This document shows positions 1-10,486 of a stretch of DNA of 64,000 bases, one piece after another (position 1 is the first letter of the stretch; the number at the start of each line of letters is the position of its first letter). This DNA comes from Candidatus Liberibacter africanus PTSAPSY. GTDB taxonomy: Bacteria > Pseudomonadota > Alphaproteobacteria > Rhizobiales > Rhizobiaceae. The notes beneath the pieces are model-generated. The model worked only from the letters and a program-made list of their open reading frames with translations. It did no database searches and was not told the origin of the DNA. The stretch covers positions 53,501 to 117,500 of the forward strand of contig NZ_CP004021.1 of the NCBI RefSeq assembly GCF_001021085.1. Reading direction: 5' to 3'. The translations under genes were made by a program, and so were the position numbers.

Positions 1-369
1 TACGCTTGGGGGCAAGATATTTTATTAATAATCCTCTCCTCTATCCCCTAAAATCCAAGGCGCTGTCTCTGTCACTAATATCTTCAAACCCAGATTTAAG
101 GCGTAAACCTTTTATAATTCGAAGATATTTTCCTCGGTTAGGTCTAGTATTTTCCAATTGTCCACAGGTTTCAAACCCTTTAAGTTTGAGGTTTCGGAGT
201 ATCGTTAAAGCTGTTATCCCCTTTTGCGGATAATTCAATTCTTCTCTAATATAGGAGTTGAAGCTATTTATTACTTTTTTCGTTCTTGCCAATAGTCTTC
301 TCTAACTTCGCACCAATCGTCTATCTAAACTTGCATATATCTAGATCTCTTCGGGCTTTTTAACCGCCT
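1..369. other. Left-edge region, no gene firmly supported
   Basis: This stretch precedes the gyrA 3'-end repeats. On the minus strand a reading frame at about 292-41 could encode an 83-residue basic peptide, and just upstream in another minus frame the codons read DDWCEVREDYWQERKK before the frame breaks at an A-run. That looks like a decayed gene crossing a frameshift rather than an intact one. I do not recognise a family. No RNA gene or clear promoter was seen. Confidence 0.3.
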
Positions 370-696
370 CTGTTTCTGAATCTCCATCAACCATTAAAGA
401 TTCTCACACGTTCAACTGAATTGAGATTAAATATGAACCCGCGAATAAAGAATTCAGCAATCCGATATAATGGAAAATGATCACAGCATACTAGAGTAAA
501 TCATCTATTCTGTTTCTGAATCTCCATCAACAATAAAGATTCACTCACACGTTCAACTGAATTGAGATTAACTATGAACCTACGAATAAATAATTCTGCA
601 ATCCGATAGAATGGAAAATGCTCATAGCATACTAGAGTAAATCATCTATTCTGTTTCTGAATCTCCATCAACCATTAAAGATTCACTCACACGTTC
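370..696. repeat. Tandem repeats of the gyrA 3' end, unit about 140 bp
   Basis: Two full units (370-509 and 510-650) are followed by the matching start of a third at 651-696, which is the real end of gyrA. Each unit contains a copy of the last ~15 gyrA codons plus ~93 bp of downstream DNA. The copies differ by scattered substitutions and small indels, so the duplication is not brand new. The duplicated codons lie beyond the gyrA stop codon, so they are not translated as part of GyrA. Confidence 0.85.
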
Positions 697-3411
697 AACT
701 GATACGACTCTTTCATCTTTCGCAGTAGAAAAAATGACAACCCCTTTGGTAGCACGACTAGCAATTCTAATCTCATTGACTGGAACTCGAATAAGAGTTC
801 CTTTATCAGAAACAAGTATAATTTGATCATTATCTTCTACTGGAAATGCCGCTACTAATGCCCCTATTTCATTCATTTTTGAGACATCAATTGCACGAAT
901 ACCTTTTCCACGACGATTAGCAATACGAAAATCATAAGAAGATGTTCGTTTCCCGAATCCTTTTTCCGAAATAGTCAAAATAAATTGCTCTTTCGCTTTT
1001 AATTCTTCAAAACGCTCTTCCGAAATACTATTTAGATCAGAAGAACTATTTAGATCCGAAGAACTATTTAGATCAGAATCATCATTTTTGACCGAACTCA
1101 ATCCTTCTTCACACGTAATAAGACGACGATGCGCAGCCGTCTGTTTAATATAACAAACTCGCTCATTATAATCCGCATCAACATGAAGAACAATTGCCAT
1201 AGAAATAACGTAATCTCCTTCAGAGAGCGATATACCTCTGACTCCGACAGAATTACGCCCCGAAAAAAGACGTACATCAGTAATCGGGAAACGAACACAT
1301 TGTCCAAATTTAGTAGTCAATAATACATCATGATCTTCTGTACAGGTTTCAACGGAAAGAATCTCATCTTCTGGATCTAATTTCATAGCAATCTTACCAT
1401 TACGATTAACCTGAACAAAATCAGAGAGATTATTACGCCGAATATTTCCGCATTTAGTAGCAAATACTACATGTAAATCATTCCAAGTCGATTCATCTTC
1501 TGGAATAGGCATGATCGTCGTAATGCGTTCACCTTGTTTCAAAGAAAGAATATTAATTAAAGCCTTTCCACGTGCTTGAGGTGATCCAATGGGTAAACGC
1601 CACACTTTTTCTTTATAAACAAATCCTAAAGAAGAAAAAAACAAAACTGGAGTATGTGTGTTCACAATAAATATATCTGTAACAAAATCCTCATCACGCA
1701 TCGTTACACCAGATCGACCCTTGCCACCGCGACGTTGCGCCCGATAGACAGAAAGAGGAACCCGTTTAACGTATCCCAAATGCGAAACTGTGACGACCAT
1801 ATCTTCTCGTACAATACAGTCTTCATCTTCCATATCTAACAAACCATCCACAATTTCTGTTTTGCGGGGGGTGTCCAACTCATTCTTAATGAGAATCATT
1901 TCTTGCTTGATAATATCTAAAATACGAGATCGGGATGCTAAAATATCCAAGCATTCTTTAATTTCTATACCAAGATTATTTAATTCATCGCGAATATCGT
2001 TACGACCTAATCCGGTCAATCGCGCCAATCGCAGCTCTAAAATGGCTCTTGTTTGTACTTCTGATAAATAAATTGTTCCATCACTTCGTATGTTATAACT
2101 TGAATCGTCAATCAGATTGATCAAATCTTGAATATCAGAAGCTTCCCAACTTCGCTGCATAAGCTCTTTCCGAGCAGTTTCTGGATTAGGAGCAAAACGA
2201 ATAATACGTACAACTTCATCTAAATTCGCTACAGCAACAGCAAGACCTACCAAAATATTTGCCCTATCACGTGCTTTATTCAACAAATATTTGGTTCTTC
2301 TTACGACGACTTCTTCACGAAAAGCAACAAATGCTTTAATGATACCGATAAGGGTAAAACGCTCAGGCTTACATCCATCTAAAGCAACCATATTAACGCT
2401 AAATAAACTTTGTAAAGAAGTATAACGATACAGTTGGTTTAAAATAACATCAGCAGCAGCACCTCTCTTTAATTCAATAACTACTCGATAACCCTGACGA
2501 TCTGATTCATCTCGCAAATCTGCTATATCTACTATTCGTTTTTCTCTGACGAGTTCAGCAATCTTTTCAAGCATTGCTGCCTTGTTAACCTGATACGGAA
2601 TCTCGGTAACGACGATTTGCTCACGATCACCAGAGATTTTCTCTATGTGACTTACTCCTCGTATAACAATAGAACCGCGACCCGTTGCATAAGCATTTTT
2701 GATACCAGTACGCCCTAAAATAATCGCTCCCGTCGGAAAATCCGGACCACGAATAATTTTCATTAAATCGTCTAGCTCAATATCAGGATTATCAATGAAT
2801 GCCACACATCCGTCGACCACTTCTCCTAAATTATGCGTAGGAATATTAGTTGCCATACCAACGGCAATACCACCAGCACCATTTACAAGTAAATTTGGAA
2901 ATTTAGCGCAAAGAACAACAGGTTCCTGAAAAGAACCATCGTAATTAGGACGAAAATCAACGGTATCTTTTCCCAGATCATCAAGTAAGAAATGTGCTGC
3001 TTTTTGCAAACGACATTCCGTATACCTTTCTGCTGCCGGAGGATCTCCATCAATGGATCCAAAATTTCCTTGCCCCTCAATCAACAATAACCGTAGAGAC
3101 CAATCCTGTGCCATACGCGCCAATGCATCGTAGATAGCAAGATTACCATGTGGATGATACTTACCCATCACCTCACCAGAAATACGTGCACACTTCACAT
3201 ACTTCTTATTCCACTCTACACCCATCTGCATCATGCCAAAGAGTATACGACGATGAACAGCTTTTAATCCATCTCGCAAATCAGGTATAGCACGACCTAA
3301 AATGACGTTTATTGCATAAGTAAGGTAAGATTTCTGCATTTCATCTGATATTGAAACAGATGTTATGCCTTTTTCCTCTTCTTTATCACTTGGTATAATG
3401 TTCTGGGTCAA
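646..3411 (-). CDS. gyrA: DNA gyrase subunit A
   Basis: GyrA is the DNA breakage-reunion subunit of gyrase; it works with GyrB to introduce negative supercoils. The 921-residue product has the 5Y-CAP winged-helix N-terminus with catalytic Tyr130 in RYTECRL. The C-terminal beta-pinwheel carries the GyrA box QRRGGKG (in YRAQRRGGKGRSG), which separates gyrase from topoisomerase IV. A low-complexity insert made of SDLNSS repeats (18-bp DNA repeats near 1025-1080) interrupts the C-terminal domain. In the quinolone-resistance-determining region the residues equivalent to E. coli Asp82 and Ser83 are Asn90 and Leu91. It lies just downstream of ssb on the same strand, the usual rhizobial order. The 3' end is tandemly duplicated downstream. 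Start chosen at 3411; identity is certain. Confidence 0.97.
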   Translation of the reverse strand: MTQNIIPSDKEEEKGITSVSISDEMQKSYLTYAINVILGRAIPDLRDGLKAVHRRILFGMMQMGVEWNKKYVKCARISGEVMGKYHPHGNLAIYDALARMAQDWSLRLLLIEGQGNFGSIDGDPPAAERYTECRLQKAAHFLLDDLGKDTVDFRPNYDGSFQEPVVLCAKFPNLLVNGAGGIAVGMATNIPTHNLGEVVDGCVAFIDNPDIELDDLMKIIRGPDFPTGAIILGRTGIKNAYATGRGSIVIRGVSHIEKISGDREQIVVTEIPYQVNKAAMLEKIAELVREKRIVDIADLRDESDRQGYRVVIELKRGAAADVILNQLYRYTSLQSLFSVNMVALDGCKPERFTLIGIIKAFVAFREEVVVRRTKYLLNKARDRANILVGLAVAVANLDEVVRIIRFAPNPETARKELMQRSWEASDIQDLINLIDDSSYNIRSDGTIYLSEVQTRAILELRLARLTGLGRNDIRDELNNLGIEIKECLDILASRSRILDIIKQEMILIKNELDTPRKTEIVDGLLDMEDEDCIVREDMVVTVSHLGYVKRVPLSVYRAQRRGGKGRSGVTMRDEDFVTDIFIVNTHTPVLFFSSLGFVYKEKVWRLPIGSPQARGKALINILSLKQGERITTIMPIPEDESTWNDLHVVFATKCGNIRRNNLSDFVQVNRNGKIAMKLDPEDEILSVETCTEDHDVLLTTKFGQCVRFPITDVRLFSGRNSVGVRGISLSEGDYVISMAIVLHVDADYNERVCYIKQTAAHRRLITCEEGLSSVKNDDSDLNSSSDLNSSSDLNSISEERFEELKAKEQFILTISEKGFGKRTSSYDFRIANRRGKGIRAIDVSKMNEIGALVAAFPVEDNDQIILVSDKGTLIRVPVNEIRIASRATKGVVIFSTAKDERVVSVERVSESLMVDGDSETE

Positions 3412-3505
3412 TGGACTTTTTTATCCTCCTGTCAACTACTAATGATATGTTATCGTATCAAAATATCTTGTACAAGTAAAAAGTATTCTGTTCATTGTAG
3501 AGCTA

Positions 3506-3985
3506 TTAAAAAGGAATATCATCATCAAGCTCATCAGAGAACACACTCCCTCCTTGCGAAGACGAATACCGATCTTCAACAACATTTTCCTTTAAATTAC
3601 TATTACTATTATTATTACTATGTTCATTTCCTTGCAGGGAATCTTTACGACTATCTAACATAACCATGGTACGCATAATAATCTCAGTTGTGTAACGATT
3701 ATTACCAGACTGATCTTGCCATTTTCGAGTTTGAAGAGACCCTTCTACATACACTTTAGAGCCTTTACGAAGATATTGCTCAACAATTTTACAAAGCTCT
3801 TCAACGAAAACAACAACAGAGTGCCATTCCGTTTTTTCACGACGTTCATTTGTAGTACGATCTTTCCAGCTTTCAGAAGTAGCAATACGAAGATTAACTA
3901 TTTTACGCCCATCTTGCGTATGCCTAACATCTGGATCTGCTCCTAGATGTCCTATCAAAATAACCTTGTTGACACTTGCTACCAT
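3506..3985 (-). CDS. ssb: Single-stranded DNA-binding protein
   Basis: SSB coats single-stranded DNA during replication, recombination and repair. The 159-residue product starts [18 protein letters not shown] and has the OB-fold across about residues 1-110. A Ser/Asn-rich linker follows, and the acidic tip DDDIPF is the conserved docking peptide for partner proteins. It is divergent from uvrA across a ~200-bp spacer and sits upstream of gyrA, as in other Rhizobiales. Asparagine codon runs make the linker region repetitive. Identity is certain. Confidence 0.96.
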   Translation of the reverse strand: MVASVNKVILIGHLGADPDVRHTQDGRKIVNLRIATSESWKDRTTNERREKTEWHSVVVFVEELCKIVEQYLRKGSKVYVEGSLQTRKWQDQSGNNRYTTEIIMRTMVMLDSRKDSLQGNEHSNNNSNSNLKENVVEDRYSSSQGGSVFSDELDDDIPF

Positions 3986-4183
3986 TTATAAAACACCTCA
4001 ATTACTGATAGAATTAAATTTAAAATCTTTTATCATTACAAGCAATATCTATTCTAAAAACTAGAATCAATATATTGCGTTTATATATGCTATATATACC
4101 TCATACTTTACAGATGATTCTCCTTATAATACAGAATAATCGACTGCACCACCATTATCCAACAAAGATTTTAATCGGATCCA
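3986..4183. promoter_or_regulatory. ssb-uvrA divergent intergenic region with inverted repeat
   Basis: This spacer must hold both promoters. An imperfect palindrome occupies 4042-4078: outer arms GCAATAT and ATATTGC, inner arms ATTCT (4051-4055) and AGAAT (4063-4067). No alphaproteobacterial SOS box of the form GTTC-N7-GTTC was found, although ssb-uvrA is a classic LexA target in relatives. The palindrome could be an operator for another regulator or a diverged LexA site. That is inference only. Confidence 0.4.
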
Positions 4184-7064
4184 ATGAGTAACATAAAAAA
4201 TATTTCTATTATCGGCGCTCGTGAACACAATCTTCAAAATGTCAGCATAGAATTACCACGAAACAAATTAATCGTCATAACTGGTGTTTCTGGGTCAGGG
4301 AAATCTTCTCTCGCTTTTGATACAATTCATGCCGAAGGACAAAGACGTTATGTAGAAAGTCTCTCTACATATGCACGACAATTTTTAGGAAACATCAAAA
4401 AACCAGATGTAGAACAAATCAATGGGTTGTCTCCTACTATATCTATTGAACAAAAAAATACATCTCACAATCCTCGTTCTACCGTTGGCACTATAACTGA
4501 AATACATGATTATTTGCGGTTACTCTTTGCACGCATAGGCATACCTTACTCTCCCACAACAGGACTACCTATAGAGAGCCAAACTGTTAGCCAAATGACA
4601 GATCGTATTCTTTCGTTCAAACAAGGAACGCGCATGCACTTACTGGCTCCTATAGTACAAAATCGCAAAGGAGAATTTAAAAAAGAACTCGCAGAAAATA
4701 CTCAAAAAAGGATTTCAAAGAATACAAGTTGATGGCATAGTTTATCATATATCAGATGTCCCTGACCTTGATAAGAAATATAAACACAATATTGAGGTTG
4801 TTGTAGACCGTATTGTCGTTCATGAAAATATCCGAGAAAGAATCTTCAATAGCCTTAAAACTTGCTTACAACTAACGAATGGCTTAGCTATTGCCACCAA
4901 TGTTGATTTTACTCCTGCTGATGATAGAACAACACCCGTAGAACCATCTAATAACCATTGTCAGAACATTGTTTTTTCTGAAAATCTTGCATGTCCTGTC
5001 TCAGGATTTAGCATTGCAGAAATAGAACCTCGTATTTTTTCTTTCAATAATCCAGCAGGCGCTTGTTACCATTGCGATGGGTTAGGAATAAAACAAAACA
5101 TCGATGAAAAACTGGTCATACCCAATCCAAAATTAGCGTTAAATAATGGCGCTATCGCTCCTTGGCCCAATCCTTTATCCGAATATTATATAAACACTCT
5201 TACTTCTCTGGGGAAAGAGTTAGGATTTTCCATTCACGATAGTTGGGATAATCTTTCTGATGAAAACCAAAAAATACTTCTTTATGGAACAAAGAATAAT
5301 AAAATTAGTCCATCTCGCAATCAGAAATTTTCCTCTACCAGTGTATCTTTCAGAGGGATAATTCCAAAATTAGAAAAACGTTGGAATGAAACGGATTCTG
5401 CGATTCTTCAAGAAATGATTCAACGGTATATGTCTTCATCTCCTTGTATAAATTGTCATGGATATCGTCTTAAAAATGAATCACTTGCAGTCAAAATTTC
5501 TGGCAAACATATCGGAGAAATTGCCGATATGTCGATTAAAAACGCACAAATATGGTTTGAGCAACTCCCAACCCGAATCACCCCAAAAGCCAACAAAATA
5601 TCAGAATCTATTCTGAAGGAAATTCAAAAAAGAATTCATTTTCTCGTAGAAATAGGACTTGGTTATTTAACCTTATCACGTAACTCTAACATGTTATCAA
5701 ACGGAGAAAGTCAACGCATACGCCTCGCATCCCAAATAGGATCTGGATTAACAGGCGTGCTTTATGTATTAGACGAACCCTCTATAGGGTTACACCAACG
5801 CGATAATAGCAAATTGATTAATACCCTCAAACATCTTCGCGATACGGGAAATACGGTCATTGTAGTAGAACATGATGAAGAAACCATGCTCGCTGCTGAT
5901 CATATTGTAGATATAGGACCAGAAGCTGGCGTTAAAGGAGGAAAAATCATAGCAGAAGGATCTCCTTCTCAAATTATGGCACATCCGACTTCTTTAACTG
6001 GAAAGTATATGTCTGGTAAAATGAGTATCAAAATACCAGAAAAAAGACGCAAGCGTGATATAAACCGTATGATTCATGTTATCAATGCACGAAGCAATAA
6101 CTTGAAAAATATTACAGCATCTATTCCCCTTGGATTATTTACCGCCATTACTGGAATATCTGGAGGAGGAAAATCTACTTTTCTGATCTCTACCCTATAC
6201 AAAGCAGCAGCCCGCTGTATTATGGGATCTAAATATCATCCCGGAACATATGACCGTATCGATGGACTTGAGTATATTGATAAAGTTGTTAGCATAAATC
6301 AATGTCCGATTGGCCATACACCTCGTTCTAATCCCGCAACTTATGTTGGAGCATTCACACCAATTCGTGATTGGTTTAGTAATCTCCCCGAATCAAAAGA
6401 GTGCGGATATAAATCTGGATGCTTTTCTTTTAACGTCAAAGGAGGAAGATGTGAGGTTTGCGAAGGAAATGGCGTCATAAAAATTGCAATGCACTTCCTT
6501 CCAGACGTATACATCACATGTGATGTATGCCAAGGACAGCGCTATAATCCCGAAACATTAAAAATACACTATAAAGATAAATCAATTGCTGATATTCTCT
6601 CTATGACCGTTGAAGAATGTTTGGATTTTTTTACGAATATTCCAGCGATACGTAATAAATTAAAGAGCCTTAAAGAAGTAGGTCTCGGATATATTAAAAT
6701 TGGACAATCAGCAAATACGCTATCTGGAGGAGAATCGCAACGCGTAAAACTTGCTAAAGAACTATCCAAACAAGCTACAGGAAATACCCTGTACATATTA
6801 GATGAACCAACGACCGGACTTCATTATCATGACATAGCAAAACTATTGGATATTTTGCATACACTCGTTGAAAGAGGAAATTCAGTTGTTGTAATTGAAC
6901 ATAATCTAGAGGTCATAAAAACAGCTGATTGGATTTTAGATTTTGGACCAGAAGGAGGAGATAATGGTGGAAAAATCATCGCATCTGGAACTCCAGAAGA
7001 AATTACCAAAGAACCCCTCTCCTATACGGGAAAATTTCTCCAATCCATCTTAAATAATAAGTGA
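4184..7064 (+). pseudogene. uvrA: Excinuclease ABC subunit A, single-base frameshift
   Basis: UvrA is the damage-recognition ATPase of nucleotide excision repair. The frame from 4184 carries the first Walker A (GVSGSGKSS) and stops at 4732. Codons resume one base over and continue to 7064. They give the CxxC zinc pairs (CYHCDG, CINCHG), signature LSNGESQR, a second P-loop GISGGGKST, the zinc module CEVCEGNG...CDVCQG, and signature LSGGESQRVKLA. The break fits one extra A in the A6 run at 4704-4709; removing it restores a ~959-residue protein, the family length. It could be a sequencing error, a slippage-rescued gene or a true mutation. The rest of the frame is intact, which argues against long decay. 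The 3' end is duplicated downstream. Confidence 0.9.
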
Positions 7065-7420
7065 TTATGAGAATAATAGTTTACTGTCACTAAAGATAAT
7101 GATACCCGAAAATGCGCATAGGGAATATCCACGGTATTATAACATAATAGCAAAAAACACAAAATATAAACCATTTGGATTTTAGATTTTGGACCAGAAG
7201 GAAGAGATAGTGGAAAAATCATCGCATCTGGAACTCCAGAAGAAATTACCAAAGAACCCCTCTCCTATACGGGAAAATTTCTCCAATCCATCTTAAATAA
7301 TAAGTGATTATGAGAATAATAGTTTACTGTCATTAAAAATAATGATACCCGAAAAATGCGCATAGGGAATATCCGCGGTATTGTAACATAATAGCAAAAA
7401 ACACAAAATATAAACCATTT
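6930..7420. repeat. Tandem duplication of the uvrA 3' end, unit about 246 bp
   Basis: Copy 1 (6930-7175) is the last ~45 codons of uvrA plus ~110 bp of downstream sequence. Copy 2 (7176-7420) repeats it with a few substitutions and a 3-bp deletion. Copy 2 has no start codon and is not expected to be translated. It is the same type of event as at the gyrA end. Confidence 0.9.
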
Positions 7421-7526
7421 AAAAAATGCGATCAAAAAGGATATAATCTAGAAAATTTAAAATATACCAATTTAAAATATACCAAAGATTATTTACCCAT
7501 AGCATGAGAAAAAAGGAGAGTATAAA

Positions 7527-8903
7527 ATGGTTGATGAGGCAGCTACCATCATCCAAAAGATTGAACAAGAAAAAACGAAGTTTATCGACTTGCGTTTTAC
7601 CGATTTGCAAGGAAAGTTTCTCCATATATCAATCAGCACCCCCTTATTCAATGAGGATACACTTTTGAATGGAATCATCTTAGATAGTTCTTCTATTCCT
7701 GGATGGGATTCTCAACATCTCAAATTACTCCTCATTCCTGACATGAAAACAATGCACATAGATCCATTCTATGCGCAATCAACAATAGCCTTTATTTGTA
7801 ACGTCTACGATCCTGTAAGCCTTAAACCTTATAACCGTGATCCCCGCTATACTGCACAAAAAGCCATAGACTATCTCCAGTTAGTAGGTATAGGCGATAC
7901 ATTACTACTCGGCATAACTGCCGAGTTTTTTATATTTGATAGCGCTCATTGTACAATGTCACCTATCAAATCAGGATTTTCATTGGAATCCACAGAGTTG
8001 TCAAAAAATGAAACTAATAAAGGATATATACCCAATACAAAAAGCGGCTATACACTTTCCCCAGAAGATAAATCACATGATTTGCGATCTGAAATTGTAA
8101 GCGCTTTAAATAACATAGACGTTCAAATCACAAAATATCAAAACCAAGCACATGATGCTCAGCATTCATTTAGCTTACAATTAGAATCACTATTACAGGC
8201 TTCTGATAATCTTCAAAAATATAAGTATTCTGTTCATCAAGTCGCCAATTCATATTGTAAAACTGCTACTTTCATGCCAAAACCTCTCGCTTATCATAAT
8301 GGTTCAAGCATGTATTTAAATATGTCAATTCATAAAGGAGGTAAAGAAGTTTTTGCAGGCAATCAATACGAAGGACTATCAGAAACATGCCTTTATTATC
8401 TAGGAGGCATCATCAAACATGCAAAAGCCTTAAACGCCTTCACAAATCCTTCCACTAATTCCTATAAACGTTTACTTTCTGATCACCAATCTCCCATAAA
8501 ACTTTCTTATTCAATGCATAACAATGCATCTTCTTGTCGTATTCCATTGAACAATCAATTAGAACACAAAAATATCGAAATAAGATTTGCTGATCCTAGC
8601 GCCAATCCTTACCTTGCTTCCACAGCCATCCTCATGGCAGGATTAGATGGAATTGCCAAAAAAATTCATCCTGGAAAAAATTTTGATGAACTCTCTTTAA
8701 AAGAACAAATGAAAGTACCGAAAATATCCTCTTCTCTACGCGAATCCTTAAAAAATCTCAATAGTGATAGGGAGTTCCTAAAAGTAGGAAATGTTTTTGA
8801 CGACGATCAAATTGATGCATTTATCAATTTAAAAAACAATGAAGTATTAAGGCTAGAACAAACACCTTGTCCTATTGAATTTGAAATGTATTATTCAATA
8901 TAA
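7527..8903 (+). CDS. Glutamine synthetase-like protein, active site degenerate
   Basis: The 458-residue product aligns end to end with type I glutamine synthetase (GlnA, ~469 residues). Family blocks are clear: FIDLRFTDLQGK, the TATFMPKPLAYHNGSS block, AFTNPSTNSYKRLL and NPYLASTAILMAGLDGI. Key catalytic positions have changed. The metal-binding block G-P-E-x-E-F-F reads GITAEFF. The HHHEVA...QHEL segment reads YQNQAHDAQHSFSL, losing two glutamates. The GSGMHxH loop reads GSSMYLN, losing both histidines. NRSAS reads NNASS. The segment with the adenylylation tyrosine (DLYDLPP) is deleted. The frame is uninterrupted and has an AAAAGGAGAG ribosome site, so it looks expressed. I infer a pseudoenzyme or neofunctionalised paralogue; glutamine synthesis by it is doubtful. 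Confidence 0.85.
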   Translation: MVDEAATIIQKIEQEKTKFIDLRFTDLQGKFLHISISTPLFNEDTLLNGIILDSSSIPGWDSQHLKLLLIPDMKTMHIDPFYAQSTIAFICNVYDPVSLKPYNRDPRYTAQKAIDYLQLVGIGDTLLLGITAEFFIFDSAHCTMSPIKSGFSLESTELSKNETNKGYIPNTKSGYTLSPEDKSHDLRSEIVSALNNIDVQITKYQNQAHDAQHSFSLQLESLLQASDNLQKYKYSVHQVANSYCKTATFMPKPLAYHNGSSMYLNMSIHKGGKEVFAGNQYEGLSETCLYYLGGIIKHAKALNAFTNPSTNSYKRLLSDHQSPIKLSYSMHNNASSCRIPLNNQLEHKNIEIRFADPSANPYLASTAILMAGLDGIAKKIHPGKNFDELSLKEQMKVPKISSSLRESLKNLNSDREFLKVGNVFDDDQIDAFINLKNNEVLRLEQTPCPIEFEMYYSI

Positions 8904-9683
8904 AAACAACTTGTTGCAAACTATACTTAATATTTATTATTAGGCCATTTAACTTTATTTTGCCTGATATGAGAACGAACTCCTTGTTTTTTACCGCAGT
9001 TGATCTTCGAATCCTATCTGATAAAATTTATTGTAATTCATTTAATCACCCTAATCTTGAGCGTTTATTTTATAGGTTTATTTAGGGTAATACGCACTTT
9101 TTCATCATTAAATTCGTATTGATTTTTCCACACCTCCCTTCAACACCTCTTATTTCTATCATCATTAATAGCTTTATTCCCTTAGAAAATCTCTGTATTT
9201 ACAATATCTTTCTCATAATTACCCCCTGATATATTTTAATACATGCTCTTATCACTTGACTAATTTAAAGTAACGAAACTTAAAAAAAAACGATCTATCG
9301 TTTACCATCTACCACATAAAAAAAAGCATCTCCTTAATACCGATATCTTCATGTCTTCAAATACAATGAACGAACTCAACAAAGATACAATATTTCAATG
9401 ATTGATTATAATTTTTTTGATAAGGATTGAGGTCTTAAAATTAAAGGCCTGTTATAGTAAATTATACTTCAATAAAATTATTTTATACAAAATATTTATT
9501 TTAAACAAAATAACAATAAATACAAAAACAATATTAAAGTAAATCAAAAATATAAAATACATTTTTTATTATCTTATAAAGTATAGGCTATAAAAAATAA
9601 TTTGAAATATACTATTCTATACAAGATATATATTTAAAATATATTATCAATAAAAATTATTAAAATAAATTTTAAGGTGAAAA
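8904..9683. other. AT-rich intergenic region without recognisable genes
   Basis: About 780 bp between the glutamine synthetase paralogue and the first repeat lipoprotein. No open frame, RNA gene or strong hairpin was recognised. The last ~60 bp before 9684 match the region upstream of the second lipoprotein at 10487, so the promoter and leader of that pair were duplicated together. Confidence 0.5.
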
Positions 9684-10310
9684 ATGAAGAATAAATTTAA
9701 TAAAATTGCCATTTTATCAACAACATCAATATTAGCAACAACATCAATATTAGCTAGTTGTGGCTCATCTGAAAGTGAGAATGCTCAAAAAGGTATAGAA
9801 AACATCCAAGAACTCACTACCCAAATTGCAAACAATCCAACTCCAGACACAGGTAATAATGAACCTGCAAATCCAGCACCAGACAAAGGTAATAATGAAC
9901 CTGCAAATCCAGCACCAGAACAAGAAAACAATGAACCTGCAAATCCAGCTCTAGAACAAGGAAACAATGAACCTGCAAATCCATCTCTAGAACAAGAAAA
10001 CAATGAACCTGCACCAGCTCTAGAACAAGACATATCTGGTGCTGTTACAGCTAATGGGCCAATTGCGGGGCCAGTTGATCCGATAACAACCGATCCTATT
10101 GATCCTGATATTAAGCAATATTATGGTTCAAATGATTATACTGCTCCTGATATTAAGCAATATTATGGTTCAAATGATTATACTGCTCCTGATATTGAGC
10201 AATATTATGATTCAAATGATTATATTGCTACTGATGTTAAGCGATATTATGTTTCAGATGATTACATTGCCACTGATATTGAGCAATTAGCTGATTATGC
10301 TGATATTTAA
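9684..10310 (+). CDS. Repeat-rich putative lipoprotein A
   Basis: The 208-residue product has a lipoprotein signal: basic start MKNKFNK, a hydrophobic stretch, and lipobox LAS-Cys26. The mature part is two repeat blocks. First come ~12-residue units of the type GNNEPANPAPEQ; then come ~13-residue units resembling PDIKQYYGSNDYT. No catalytic domain is visible. The ribosome site AAGGTG and the signal peptide are almost identical to those of the gene at 10487, so the two are duplicates whose mature parts diverged. Such tandem repeats can change length by slippage. A surface or periplasm-exposed role is inferred; the function is unknown. Confidence 0.7.
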   Translation: MKNKFNKIAILSTTSILATTSILASCGSSESENAQKGIENIQELTTQIANNPTPDTGNNEPANPAPDKGNNEPANPAPEQENNEPANPALEQGNNEPANPSLEQENNEPAPALEQDISGAVTANGPIAGPVDPITTDPIDPDIKQYYGSNDYTAPDIKQYYGSNDYTAPDIEQYYDSNDYIATDVKRYYVSDDYIATDIEQLADYADI

Positions 10311-10486
10311 CCAACTTATTTCCCATATCTCAATCTAGTTGATAATATCAAACTTCTTTAAAAGTATAAATGATTTTTTTAAAAGTATAACTTATGAAAT
10401 ACTTCATAAGTTACTAAATTATACAAAAAATATATTTAAAAATATATTATTAGCAAAAATTATTAAAATAAATTTTAAGGTGAAAA

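Noticed and set aside
6..233. Plus-strand open frame of 75 codons
   Set aside because: It overlaps a minus-strand frame and an A/T-rich decayed stretch, has no ribosome site and no recognised similarity.
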